DNA of 64,000 nt from Polytrichum commune (Eukaryota; Streptophyta; Polytrichopsida; Polytrichales; Polytrichaceae): NCBI GenBank assembly GCA_950295325.1, contig OX485806.1, positions 39,434,001 to 39,498,000 on the forward strand, written 5' to 3'. The notes below the pieces were generated by a model that ran no database searches, was not told the DNA's origin, and saw nothing but the letters and a program-made list of their open reading frames with translations. The translations under genes and the position numbers were made by a program. This document shows, piece by piece, positions 1 to 12,600 of the stretch (positions within the stretch are counted from its first letter, which is position 1; every line of letters starts with the position of its first letter).

Positions 1-106
1 TTGCAATACCTAAACCCATAAAATTTCAATAGGTGGTGGAGTTTTGGTTTGCCCTTTAGGGTGGGAACATTTTACCTCATTTGGAAAGTGACCTATAACG
101 GTTTCT

Positions 107-166
<60 letters not shown>

Positions 167-1534
167 GTATGGGTTGTAATCTACATATTTGAAAGACAAC
201 CATTTCAAGTTGTCTTTTGGTTTCATTTCAATCAATAATTCTTAAGTGAGTCACTCAGATTGCAAATATAACACTTTTAACTTGTATGTTCCTCATTTCA
301 ATTTGGTAACGTGTTCATGCTATTTTGTTTTGTTAACATCCTTACATATCTTGAAATGCTCAAAGTGTCCTAATGGTTCTAAAGAATGGTAGAATGTCTA
401 ATTGGTTGTCATGGTCAAGAAACTAATGGTTGATACCCGTTCAACAATATTCACTTAAGGCCCACCTATATAACCACTTAAGAAAACTGCATGTCTGATT
501 TATGTGAATTTGCCACAAGCAAGGGTTTTGTCACATCATTAATATCAATTTTAAGGCATTAAATTTGTACAAAATTTTCTTATTAGGACATCTAAGGCCA
601 CCCAGGCCGCGCAACTGAACTTAATCCTCAATAACATCAAAGTTTTAACTTATTCAAATGATGCACTTGAAGAATACGTAGATAGGAATCGCACTCGACA
701 TTATTAATTGAAAGTGAAAGTACGTAGCTCAAATACTACATTATGGTTTTGCTTGAATAGGCCCACCCTAGCTAGGCCTCTTAGATGCTTAGGGTTAGCT
801 AAGAAAAGCAAACAAAATAATACCCATTTCGTAGCTTAGGTGCACTCACCTTACTTCGGGCTAGCAATTTTGAAGGTCCCATTTCGTACATGGGTTGACT
901 TGGCTCGGTGAAGTTATTGGCCCCTCGCCCCTTTCCCCTTCTATCAACAAATCATTGAATCCTATGTGACGTTATAATTTTTCTTTAGTCTCGACCTCGG
1001 GGAGGTTTCATTTGAGCCAAAGTCGCCACGTAACATGGAGGAATCATCACCTCTACATGTACATAGGATCCCCAATATTCCGGCCTCCTTCCGAATAAGT
1101 TAGTAGCCAACTAGCCTCACGTCCGTTCACATTGGCCACGGTTCGTTGTGACTCAAAGTAACGTTTTTTTAAGGGAGAAAAAAACACTACGTCAACTTTT
1201 TGTTTTTAATGTAGTCAAATATGAAAGATTAGAAATTCGTTGAGTCACCGTTTTCACGTTGGGATATTCGTACTACGTAAAACCGTTGATGGTGGAGTAG
1301 GAATTTGGAAATGATCCACCGCAATAGTGACAACATGAGCAACTTCTACTCACCACATTAAACCGCTGCACTACCTACTAACTAACATTTAAAGGCCACA
1401 ATTAGTTGCTATAATTGCTTCCGAATTTTCTAAAGAAAGTTAACTTTGATCACTACCGATATGAGTCCTAGGTAAGCGTCCTTCGTTGCAAATATGCCAT
1501 TGTAGTAGATTTGCATGTTTTTCTAGTGAAATGA
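1..1534. other. AT-rich intergenic DNA, (CA)n microsatellite
   Basis: Perfect (CA)n at 110-164. No open frame, RNA gene or repeat end is recognised in the rest. Confidence 0.6.
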
Positions 1535-2140
1535 AATGAGATTCATTTTGAAGGTCGTGAAGTCAAAAGGCTTGTGGGATTATAAGTACATCATGATGGT
1601 GTCAAGAAATAACACACACACACTTATAGTACCAAGTGCAATGGTCTCAATGCGACGAAGGTTGATGTCAACTTGATGGTCTGGATGTGGTCTCGAAGCC
1701 TAGTACTACATCCTGGAAGAGAGAAAGATACATGTCTCTCATGGAGTTGTAGAGAGGACAATCCAACACAAAGTGTGCCTCAATTCAACTGCATTTTTGG
1801 AATATAGTTGGCATAATTTATTATCCATAGAAATTGGAATAATCAACCACCTCATACTGTCAATGGCAGTTTGAGGTGTGGTAAGCAACAATGATTTTGC
1901 ATGGGGGTGGTGTCAATGGTTACTTCAAGTACGGTTTACATTCATATTTGAGAAAAAAATTCTTTGAGATGAAGGTAATCTAATTTATTTTCAATAAGGT
2001 GAAAAATATTTCCACTCTTTAGCAAGAAATGCATGTTTGATACCATCGAATGTGGATATTGGTGATATTGGGATGTCTTGAGTTTCCTATCATGATAGAC
2101 CCCATGATGCTTCCCAAAATGTCATATCCCCTAGTGACGT
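1535..2140 (-). mobile_element. LINE 3' fragment (copy A)
   Basis: Matches the 3' part of the LINE at 27,590-29,400: shared AAAAGGCTTGTGGGA, GTTGACTTGATGGTCTG and GTAAGCAACAATGATYTTGC. On the - strand it has a decayed frame with FLAKEWKYF corresponding to FLAKEWNSF of copy B. Heavily mutated and non-functional. Confidence 0.6.
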
Positions 2141-3808
2141 ACGACAATTTCTCAGTGATGTAAGTTAGTTGCCCAAGACTCATATGCTTGTAGTGGACTA
2201 AATTAAAGTGTTAGGAGTGGGAACTCTTAAGAAGTCGGCCAAAGTGAAGCATAATTGTCCCATACATAAGGTAGGTGGTCTTTTGTGGTCACTTGATGCT
2301 CCTCATACAAATTTCATTAGTGAATCAAACTAAAAAATCTCGCGTTCAGTTTGCAATTGCAATTTCCGGAAGTTGTCATTTCTAGTTTCAAGATTAGAGT
2401 TGAGATGCAAAAGTATTTAGAGGTCGAAGTGAAGATTCTCTTTGCCTAGAAGTGATCATATAGGCCCTCTGAAAGTGTGCTAGCAATTGAACCAAGAATG
2501 GTTGATATATTATGAGCACATTGTCCAATCTCATAGAAACATGTGCCTATTTGATGCCCTTTAATGTACCACTCAAACATAGGTGTCCAACTAAAAGGAA
2601 AATAATGACCACACAAGGTCCGAATAAACTAAGTTGCTATTATTGAGCTCAAATTGAATTGTTCAAGTTGCAAGCATCGAGCCGTGTGCTCTAATATCAT
2701 TTAAACACACTCTCTTTATACTAGAAACTTTGTAAGTTGTTATTCATTTTGAGCATGTATCCAATCTCCTTTATACGCATGTCCTTTTTTTTTGAATTGT
2801 CCATTGTTAGAGTTACACTTGACCGCATGCACTCTAATATAGGTGTCCAATTAAGATTCATTTAAAAAAAATCATGCTTGCCCTTACCTTACACTAGACC
2901 CTAAACCCTAAACCCCTAAACCCTTCATCAATTCGTGTAGTGCAAATATCACATCCTTCCAATCCAAATGTTTCTAAAAAGTTATATTGTTTCACACTAA
3001 TAGGAGATACAACAAGTCCTTGGCAACCGTCATGGGTCATCGAAAGAAACATGTAAATCTACCACTGTGATAAATTTATAGATTTTCCAATGACAAAATT
3101 CAATCACACAAAACTTATATGTTTGTAGTGTCATTCTTATAAACATACCATGCCACATCATCGATGGATAAAATTCAATTGCAACCCTTATTTTCTCATG
3201 TCACGATGCGATGCCTCCCCCCTCAAAGTTGATTCTCAACTTTCCAATCGAATCGAATTGAATCAAATTACTATAGCCTTTCTATCAAACGATTTCCGAA
3301 TTATGATCTTCGAGGAGAAACAAAAATAGATGGGATTTATTATACTACGATGAATTACTATAATAAGATGTTGGTGTACCACTATGGTGTAGTATTCAAC
3401 TTGGGCGAGTGGCATTTGCGTGACTAGTAGGAGAACCTTCGACCCATAAAGTTGGGAGGCTCCAAGAACTTGCGGTCGGGGTGGAAGTTATGATAGTTAA
3501 GATTCACCGGTAGAAGAATTTGCGATTCTTGGATGCAAGTTGAAGTTCTTTGATTTGTCGCAAAGCCGAATTTGGCTAAAGTGCAAATTTGGCCAAATTT
3601 GAGGGCACGATTCCATGCTACTCCCTTGGAATGGAGGCCTATCCCACGCTAGCTATATGGCCCCCACACATGCACACACACAACAAACTTGCAATAATGT
3701 ATGGGGGGAGACTTATTATGTTATCATTCAATTCCCTGATTTTTTTCACTTGATGACGGTTCGATTTCTGGCCGTGAAATCTTCTCTCTACTTGACGGAA
3801 AAACTTGT
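2141..3808. other. Intergenic DNA with an interstitial telomere-like motif
   Basis: At about 2,897-2,925 there is a run of CCCTAAA units (one with an extra C), the plant telomere repeat read on its C-rich strand. Fragments of the dispersed repeat (GAGCATGTATCCAATCTCCT; AGGTGTCCAATTAA) lie at 2,740-2,850. No gene seen. Confidence 0.5.
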
Positions 3809-4203
3809 CCTAAATGTTGTATTTAGTGTCACCCATTCCATTTTACTTGTTCAATACTAATTGTAAACTGCCCACGTAGTGTCACAAACACTAAATGTAA
3901 ACCTAACATTAGTTGCCATTTCTTGTATAGAACTTCGGGCACCATAGATTTACGATGTTGCAATTACTGTCACTTACAAACTGATTTTTCATTCAAATTT
4001 CAATCATCCATGACAATATTCTATCACATAATTGGTAGGATGGAGAATATACCGAATTGTGTTTTAATAATTGTTGGAAATTTCATTCAAATTTCAATCA
4101 CCCGTGGCTATACTTGTAATCATAAATACTTATAAGGTGTCATTAGAAAAGTTACCATAGTCACATAAAATACCGTATGACACTAAATACAATATTTAGT
4201 GTA
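3809..4203. mobile_element. TA-flanked MITE with CACTAAAT ends (copy a)
   Basis: Ends read CTAAATGTTGTATTTAGTGT on the left and ACACTAAATACAATATTTAG with GTG/TA on the right. It is inverted relative to the copies at 11,444 and 28,055, sharing TTGCAATTACTGTCACTTA, TTCAAATTTCAATCATCCAT and CAAACACTAAATGTAAAC. About 395 bp, non-coding. The Tc1/mariner-like class is inferred from TA target sites. Confidence 0.7.
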
Positions 4204-4244
4204 GCTAGGTGGCCACGCACCTCCTTTGTTCCAATTTTAAAAAA

Positions 4245-4252
4245 CATTTTCA

Positions 4253-4304
<52 letters not shown>

Positions 4305-4556
4305 CGTCATGCAATCTTACGTGAATCTGAGCCTGTTGGCCCTACCCTACTCAAGAATCCTCTTGGTGTAGGGTGGGGTTTATTGCTTACCTTGTAGTGA
4401 GTGGGCTCTTGGCTTCCTACTTACCTAGCTAGTTTTTTTCCGTCAAGTAAAGAGAAGATTTCACAGTGGGAATCGAATTGCCAACCACTCCATTCAGAAA
4501 TGGGTACCTCTTCACTATCACCTAGTAGTTTAAGATTATCTCGGACCAACATTATT
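4245..4556 (-). mobile_element. tRNA-derived SINE with (AAAT)n tail
   Basis: Read on the - strand: a head GGTCCGAGATAATCTTAAAC, then a B-box-like GGCAATTCGATTCCCACTG, then CTCTTTACTTGACGG, a body and a tail of (AAAT)n repeats (4,250-4,304 on +). The head and B box are shared with the other SINEs in the window. Its body (GTGGGCTCTTGGCTTCCTAC on +) is shared with the 57,454 copy only. No internal coding. Confidence 0.7.
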
Positions 4557-7500
4557 TTCACTCGAATATCAAGGCCTTGTATCACCCTCAACTATGATCA
4601 TTTCAAAGCATGTCAAAAGTATAGCCAATGTCCACATTGTGTCAAGGTATAACTTCTTCTTTTGGTACAAATTGAACAAATTTGATTGTGTCAAAGTATT
4701 CAATTACAATAAGATGATTTAGTGTATATAGTTTGAAACATGTAATTGACTCATTCAATTTGTAACCGATTAGATAACATGTGTATATTTGGAAAGGTTG
4801 AGTGGTGATCGCACGAGTAATCACTTAATCGTTGTTTCAAAAAGGGTTAGTCATTGAGAGTGGGGACAACATTGGTCCACATGAGTTTTATAGATAAAAG
4901 TATAGGGTGTTTAAACTAATTCAAAAGAGAATTATTGGTAATCTTTGAACCATGGTATGTCAATTGTTTTTGTATCGGTATGGGCTTGAATTATTGTTTT
5001 AAATTGTCAGGAATGAACTGTGGTTCTGCATTAATTACGGTGACCTCCAATTTTGAAGTATCATAACTCTATTCAACCTCTCATTGTTGCTTTTTTTCTT
5101 TCTAAATACGGATTGTGGATCGTATGTTTATTCGTTTTGTTGTAGTAGCCAGAGCGGCGATCATTGTCATAAAAATATTCCCATAATATGAAATTACTTG
5201 GATGAAATGTGACATACATCTTAAACTTTACTACTAATAATACTTTTGAGTGATCTCAACCATTTCAAAAAACAATTCTACAAAATTGACCAAAAAATCA
5301 AATTTCTTGACAAAAATATTCCATTTTAAGTTTGAAATGAGCATTTGCATAAAAACAATTGCCAAATATTTGAAGTTGGATGATCTAGATTTATTTCTTT
5401 CTTTCTTTTTATCATACCAACAGAGGGATGGGAACCCTAATTCAAAACTATTCCAGTATCCAAGTTAAGCAACATGATTCTAAGTTGGGTATGAAAATCT
5501 AAGTGAGAATGCAACATTTTAGATTATCATTGTGTATGCTGGAACATCTTTTGTAACTTAATATGTGATGAAAATTATAAGAATAAGAATGTTAAGAACC
5601 TTTATCTAAGCTTGATTTTGCAGTGGCTCAAAAACACAAGCACATCAAATTTTGGTTGCCCGCCCGGGGGGTAGGGGTGTATTAAAAGCTTCAAAACATT
5701 CCCCCATAAAACGAGAGCTCAAAGTGTCTCTATGCATGTAGTGGGCTCAATGTCCAAGGGGTGCGGTCATGTGATGCGGCACACGCACAAAATCCAACCC
5801 CACCCCACCCCTCCCCTCGACCATGCATCCCAATTTAGCATGAAATTGCTTTGCGTGGAGCATCCAACTATTCCCCAAAGCCCGGTTTTACATCCCCACA
5901 AATCCCCAAATCTTGACTAGGTGACACATGGCATGTTCCCATTGGGCTAGGAATCCACCTTTTGGTCTTTGGGGGGGGGGGGGGGAACCCTAGGCGGGGC
6001 GCAAGATGAGGTGGGCTCATGTTGATTCTTAGGGTCCCTCCATTTATAGCACACATTGCCCCACAAGTCATTGCCCGCAAAACCCCGTGACATAGAAGGA
6101 TATAAATGTGAAATACTTAAGTTCACACTCAAGATCTTTGCGATTCATTCAAACTTATTCAATATCCCGGGCAATGGGTTCTACTCCGATACGGCATGCA
6201 ATTAGGTCGCGTTTGCAAATAGGTTGCATTTTCACCCATGCAAATTGTACTTGGTTAAAATCGGACCACAAAAACTCATAACTTTGCATATTCATCCGTA
6301 TAGCCACTACGTTTGCTAAACAAGAATCGTGTATTTTGTTATTGTGGTAATCGATATATTCATAATAGTGTAAAATGTTGATAAATTAGTGTGGGACAAC
6401 CTGATTACACATGTTAGTGAGGCAGGCATGCCTTAAATGGTTATTTTTTCATGTTCATTTTGGAATGCAACCTCAATTCGCTAGCTCTAAATTATGGTTA
6501 GCCCGCGAATGTGAATGGGGAAGTTATGTTCAATCACAAGCAAATTTGAAATCCACCTTGAATTAATATAAGTTTCTAAAGGTGATAGCGAAAGAGCCAT
6601 AACTTGGTCACATAGAACCCTCCCCTTCCTCCCCTCTCTCCACCTCCTCTGCATTTATTTATGTTGACTTTTGAGTCTTGCAACAAATTTGAGCACGTAG
6701 TCCAATTTTTTTTCAAACATATGTTTTTTGGATGCCCTTTTTTAGATGCATGCCTAATTGCATACCATTGAAATATGGGTGTCTAAGTAATTGTAACAAC
6801 CAAATTAAACAAGTCTACCTACAATTGTCAAGTCATGTATGAATAGATGTGAGAGCCTTATATGACAAGGTGCTTCAAGATTCAACTATTTGTGGTCAAA
6901 ATGTTAAGTATCTGAAGATAAATGTATCCCGGGTACCCAACTCCCGTACTATATGGCCTTGATTATAATACTTATAATGCATCTTATGTCAATCTCAAGT
7001 GGTATTTCTTTAATGTAAGAGACTCTTGTAGTGCTTCTAACAAGGAATCCAAAAATGTAATTAAATATAGGAAATGAATATTCCTTGAAGCATATAATTG
7101 CATAAAACCTAATTAAATGATTTTCTTAAATATAGGTACCATAGGTACAACTACACAACTTTTTGGGCTTCTTAATTAAATAATTAAGATTTTTTAATTA
7201 TAAATAAAACATTGCCAATGACTTTTAACTTTAATTGGAGGCAACTACTTGTGTGGATCTTTTAAAATTATGCATAGGCATAGATTAAAAAAAAAAAGTG
7301 TTTTAGTTCTTTATATACGTTGTGGAGTTTTTTTAAAATAAAAAATGTAGCCCAGTTTTTTCTACATCTCAATTTATTTAATTTGTTCTTCACTCAGCTT
7401 TTTGGTCCTTTTATTTTTGTATAAGTTTGATATAAGTTTTACAAAAGCCATCCTCTAAACTGTTTTTAATCCGATGCCCCCTGTGTATAATATGGGAGTT

Positions 7501-8790
7501 GCGTACCCGGGAATTGTATTTGACACCTTAATTCTAATTTCAAGATATTTAAGTGCTTTTGAATTTAACTGATTAAGTTTTATCTTTGAATATTGGGAAG
7601 TGAGTGTTATGTTAGTATCAACGCATACATTTCTAATTACCATGGAGATGTGACATTTGAATGTTTGCAAATTTTGAGGCAATCATGCATTGAAAAACAA
7701 TCTAACTCTAGCATCCCACTTGTGAGGATTATCCAAGAACAAACCCATATTAAAGCACCTTATGGCATGAATTGTTCCATGTTGATTTGTTTGTAGGTGC
7801 CATGAAGAATGAGTTCATATGCACCGCCTCACTTGGAACTAAAATTTTTCTTCTACATTGTAACTTGTGGAGCAAAACATGGACAATGAGAAAACGACTT
7901 CGAAAAATTGGGTTTGTGTTTACTTCATGTGGTTGTTTACGGACTAGATAACCAAAGAAGGGAGAGTGGATGGCAAGCCACAGAAAGCGGCAAGCCATTT
8001 ACCTACTCGAGTTGGTTATTGGACATAACTAACTAGCTCATGAACAAAAAGTAATCCAAAAATTATGAATAATATTGCATCTTCATAGATTAAAAAAGTG
8101 TGACAAGTTCTAATAACCCTTGTGCTTTTGAATGAGTGATTGGTTATGGATCATAAAAAGATGAAGTTGCTCAACAAATTAATGAGAATAGCTGCATGAG
8201 ACACGTGACACATCTCATAGGTGATTTACATGCTTATGGGTTTTGATGGCCTTAAATTGCTATAAACAGATCACCTCAGAGATTTGGAAAGAGTGCTACA
8301 AAAAAATGTAGAGCTACGGGCTGCTTTACACACAAAACAAAAAGTTGTGACCAAGAATACCTAAAGGCCCTTGAAACTCATCCAAAGGATGTACCTTGGG
8401 ACAGAGAAATCCAATTTTGCAATTGATGGACCTTCAAGCTTAGTGTAAAGTGCAAGTGGACTATGTTGAGGGACTACAACATATCTTCATGTTCGGGTCT
8501 CCACCATGGGTATGTAATTTTTATAGGAGCCATTGGAAATTTTGATTGATTGAACGGTCCGTAGTTTTGCACAATATACGGTAGCCCACAAAACATTATC
8601 AACTTGCTATCATGTTAAGTATATTTTTCCATTCATCCAAAATTTTTTGGTCCCTTGGGCCTTCATGGTCTTGTATAAAGTGAACTTGGACCATCTCTGG
8701 CTTTTCAAACAACCACATAATTTCTATTTCATTGTATAAGGGCCTTCAAGCTCTAGTGTCAAGTGGCCCTAAAAACCTTGAATTCTTTTA
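4557..8790. other. AT-rich intergenic DNA, no gene
   Basis: Contains a G run (5,971-5,985), one diverged unit of the 230-bp repeat seen at 58,445-59,030 (about 6,190-6,420) and fragments of the dispersed repeat (6,425-6,790). Open frames are short and unlike known proteins. Confidence 0.5.
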
Positions 8791-9049
8791 ATGTCAATAG
8801 AGTTCGGCCTCAGACGGCTTAATGTCGAACTTCTTAGATTGGGTTTAAGGAATTGGGTTTGAAATGTTACAAAATGGGTACAAAATGAGAAGCATATCAT
8901 GCAAGCAATATCGTATAATCCTTGAGAGCTAGAGAGCAAGACCGAGAGTTCAATTCATTTCTCTCTCAACCTCGGTGTTTATTTAAGGTCTTTGATCATC
9001 ACCACCTACTAGGATGATGGGGCACCGTACCGGCACCTAGTTGCCATTC

Positions 9050-9165
9050 TACAACGACGAGGCGTCTACGACAGCTAGGCGTCCTCAACAATTAGGCGTT
9101 TACGACGACTGGGCGTCCTCGATGACTAGGCGTCCTCGACGACGAGGTTGGTTCTACGGACACCT
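9050..9165. repeat. Minisatellite, ~18-bp unit
   Basis: About six imperfect copies of CGACGACTAGGCGTCCT with variation, a GC-rich island in AT-rich DNA. The rest of 8,791-9,918 shows nothing recognisable. Confidence 0.65.
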
Positions 9166-9918
9166 AGTCATCGACGGTATTGTCATAACATAAACCACCA
9201 TTTAAAACCTCAACAAGTCTTATCAAATATGACATTAAAAAATTCAAAGTTTATGAAATTGATGTATCATTAAGTTCAATTCTAAATTTATTGTAGGAAG
9301 ACCATTAGTACCTTTTGTAAATTTTTATCATATGGATGTGATTCTTTGATGGTAAGTCTTTGAGACTTCTTTTTTGTGGTATACCGATTATCCCAATTAG
9401 TGAGGAAGGGCTAATAAAGTGCATGTGGGAAATTATTGAAGGTGATACTAAATTTCTTTATGCTATGAAGTTAGTGCCATGAAAAGATCTAGGAAGCAAT
9501 GTTCATCTCAACACCATTCACTAAAAGTACTATTCATAGCAACATTATTCATTCATTTTTTGGCATTATTCATTCTAGCAGTATTGGCCGACAAGCATGT
9601 GTTTGCAAACACCTTTTTTTTATCACTCTACAAGCACTTTAGAGCATGCACTAATTTTCTTGAAATGTATGGTAAATGAACATGTATTCATGAATTTAGT
9701 ATCACTCAGTAGAAATATCAACCCTCAATAATTTAGAGACTTGGCAAAATAGTCCGTGTTTGGGAATCAATACCACACGCACTAATTGGATAATCAATGT
9801 AGTTCTCAATGAGCCCTTGAAAATGTTAGGTTATAGCACATCTCATAAGACAAAAACCTTACTCATGCATTTTAGGGTTCATTAATGTGTGGCTTAAATC
9901 CAAGCCCTTAACCCGGAT

Positions 9919-10650
9919 CAGGGTTGTCTATCGCGACGTCCTGCCACCGTCATGACGTCATGACGTGTCGTGTCGGGGCGGACCCCTCCGTCACGACATA
10001 ATAGGGTCCACGTAGGGTCATACTAGGGGGAAGCTAGTAGGGTGGGTAAAATACTTACCTTCTTGCCAAGGTGGCATCCAATGTGGCAGAAAAATCCGAC
10101 GTGGATGTGCATATTTCCCTTGCCAAGTAAATCATTTTGCCTTTGTGTTTATCATTCTGTTAAAATCAAAGTAGTAAAATATGACAAATGAGGGTGTGGG
10201 GGGGAGGGGAACGGAGCGGACGGGAACGGGGGCGGGAACGGATGCGGACGGGGGGAACGCCGGATGGGGTACGGATGGGGGCCGGATTGGGGTTCGGATT
10301 GGGGGGGGAGGGGGTTCGGATGGGGGGGCGGATGGAGGCCGGATGAGGGCCGGATGGGGTGCCGGATGGGGGAGGGGAACGTAGGGAGCGGGGGGAACGG
10401 GGGGGGGGGGGGACGGGCGCTAGTAATTTTTTCCCACTTTACCTCTACTTTGCTGACATGGCACCATACGTGGACATCGTAAATCCTACGTGTCCTGATT
10501 GGGGTAATGTAATTACACAAAAAAATACGGTAAAATTCAAGTTCGTCAGGATAAAAACGGCATCCGGCATAATGTCGTGACAGATACATGTCGTGACGCC
10601 ATGACATTATGTCGGGATTAGCCTCCGTCACGACACAATAGACAACCCTG
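9919..10650. mobile_element. Non-autonomous hAT-type element with a G-rich core
   Basis: Terminal inverted repeats start CAGGGTTGTCTAT on both ends and are flanked by the perfect 8-bp direct repeat ACCCGGAT (9911-9918 and 10651-10658). An 8-bp duplication and CAGGG ends are hAT hallmarks. Subterminal regions carry many CGTGACG/CATGACGTC copies. The core (about 10,190-10,420) is an imperfect G-rich array of GGATGGGG and GGAACGGGG units. No transposase frame; the frames through the G-rich core are compositional. Confidence 0.85.
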
Positions 10651-10885
10651 ACCCGGATTGCATGGACACTAAAAGGTTAAGCCACCTAAGGCCAGAATAA
10701 TACTCAGGTTGGGTGACCTTCCTAACACTTGATTTCTGGTGCACCCTTCACATATGGTCTACCTAACCATATTGGGAGTATTTGGGTGAATTATGTAATT
10801 TCAACTAATCATGTGGAAGGAGGCCATAGTCTTTAGGGACATGTTAATTCTTGTAATGCCCATTTCGGGAGTACATTTAGACTTA

Positions 10886-11210
10886 GGCCTGCTTCACATG
10901 AGGAGTCGAGCCCAATTCACACGAAATATTGACTCGGGCCAAGAAGGGAGGAAACCCTGACACGGCCCCAAAGAAGCAAAGTGGCTTTCCATTTTGGTCC
11001 GATCCAATTCTCTTCCCTCATGTTGTGTCAGATTTTGTCTTTAGTGCATTAGAATATAATATCACCTCATTAGAAAATGAATGTCAAGGAATGGCATGGA
11101 CTTCATCGTAAAGGTCTTGGGGTTGATTTAGTGGATTAGACCAATCATGTACAAGAATTCACCCATGTCAAAGCCCCAAAATGGCCTTGACTCCTCATGT
11201 AGAGCGGCCC
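10886..11210. mobile_element. PIF/Harbinger-type MITE (325 bp)
   Basis: Imperfect inverted ends: GGCCTGCTTCACATGAGGAG on the left, and GGGCCGCTCTACATGAGGAG as the complement of the right end. Flanked by the 3-bp duplication TTA (10883-10885, 11211-11213). No coding capacity. Confidence 0.75.
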
Positions 11211-11443
11211 TTAGACCAACTCAAAGATGAAACAACCCCATAATTCACACCAGTGACAATGTCGGAGCCGTCTTTTTCTTTACTAGGGTTTACACAATTT
11301 GAGGAATATACACATACATTATTAGTGATATCCGTCGATTGGCTTGAACAAGGTGTGAAACGGGCCACCAAGACCCAACACGGGTTGGACAATGTGTAGA
11401 GGGGGTTGTTGGGCCCCACCAATAATAGGGGTTCAACCATCCA

Positions 11444-11813
11444 CACTAAATATGATATTTAGTGTCACATGGTATTTTATGTCACCATGGTAACTTTTCA
11501 TATGACACTCCTTATGAATTAGTTTACAATTACTATCATGGACAATGGATGAGTTCATCCATTGGCCAAAAACCTTAGCTTCTCTTGTCAACAACTTGTA
11601 ATGAAATTTTGTCATGAATGATTGAAATTTGAATGAAAAATCACTTGGTAAGTGACAGTAATTGCAACACTATAAATCTATAACCCCCAAAAATTACAAG
11701 AAATGACAAATAATGTTGGGTTAACATTTGGTGTTGGTGACACTATACCGCGGTTTACAATCAGTATTGAGCAAGACAATTAGAATTGGTGACACTAACT
11801 ACCATATTTAGTG
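11444..11813. mobile_element. TA-flanked MITE with CACTAAAT ends (copy b)
   Basis: Left end CACTAAATATGATATTTAGT and right end complementary to CACTAAATATGGTAGTTAGT; TA follows on the right, and the left dinucleotide is CA, probably a mutated TA. Nearly colinear with the copy at 28,055. 370 bp, non-coding. Confidence 0.75.
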
Positions 11814-11939
11814 TAGTTTTTGGTCGCCCGCATTTTGGAAGGGGTCGAGGCCATGGATCGTTTTCGTCTCGCATTCCCCACCCTGGCTCCTACTTTGGCA
11901 TCGTCGAGGTTCGCTCCAACAGACAGGTCTAGATCTTTG

Positions 11940-12110
11940 AGCTTCAACACAGAGGTTCAGTTACAAAGGTTCGATCACGGAGGAAAATTACAGAGGTTCG
12001 ATCACGGAGGTTCGGTTGCCGAGGTTCTATCACGGAGGTCGATCACGGAGGTGCGATCACGGAGGTGCGATCACGGAGGTTGATTACGGAGGTGCGATCG
12101 CGGAGCTCCA
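11940..12110. repeat. Minisatellite of GATCACGGAGGT units
   Basis: Eight or more imperfect units of about 14-17 bp with GATCACGGAGGT at the core. The open frames over it (11,820-12,260) are repeats translated in several frames with no recognised domain. Confidence 0.7.
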
Positions 12111-12429
12111 AGACAGCGGTTCGATCTCTGAGCTTGCAACCACCAGAGCCTCAGACTATCCGCAGCCGTGTCCTCCGACGTCCTCTTACGCTCCAGACTG
12201 GTGAGCAGCTCCCTGCATTGCCATGGCTCTCATCGACGAAGATCTCAAACGAGGCATGAGACACCTGGATCCACGTGGCTCTCAAGCGAAGCACACCCAA
12301 CGAACTTCAGATCGACTCAACACACACGGCGATCTGCACATCGAAGGAGCAGACCCAGTGGATTTGCGCAGTAGGAGGTGCTGCACAATTCTCTGATTCT
12401 CTACGTACTGAGCTTTGCGGAATTGACGC

Positions 12430-12600
12430 ATCATCTGCTGAGCTCTGAGCAGCCTGTGATTGAAGTCGACTTGAAGCTGCCGAATCGAACCTGCAGTCAT
12501 GAGGATCGAAGCCCAATTGAGGCTGCCCAATTGAAGCTGCAGTCATGAGGATTTGAAGTCCAATTGACGCTGCCGAATCCAAGCTGCAGTCATGAGGTCC
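12430..12600. repeat. ~55-bp tandem repeat with CTGCAGTCATGAGG
   Basis: Three copies of CTGCAGTCATGAGG (about 12,490, 12,537, 12,583), each preceded by CCGAATCNAA/CCCAATTGAA. GC-richer than its flanks. Shadow frames only. 12,600-14,590 has no recognised gene. Confidence 0.65.

Noticed and set aside
8870-9190. Solo LTR
   Set aside because: TGT...ACA-like borders can be picked, but no target duplication, poly-purine tract or second copy was found.
10152-10631. 159-codon - strand frame rich in Pro, His and Arg
   Set aside because: It is the C-rich complement of the G-rich minisatellite inside the hAT-type element; no domain, and frames are open on both strands because of composition.
11820-12374. 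Overlapping + strand frames of 60-90 codons
   Set aside because: All cross the GATCACGGAGGT minisatellite, open in several frames at once.
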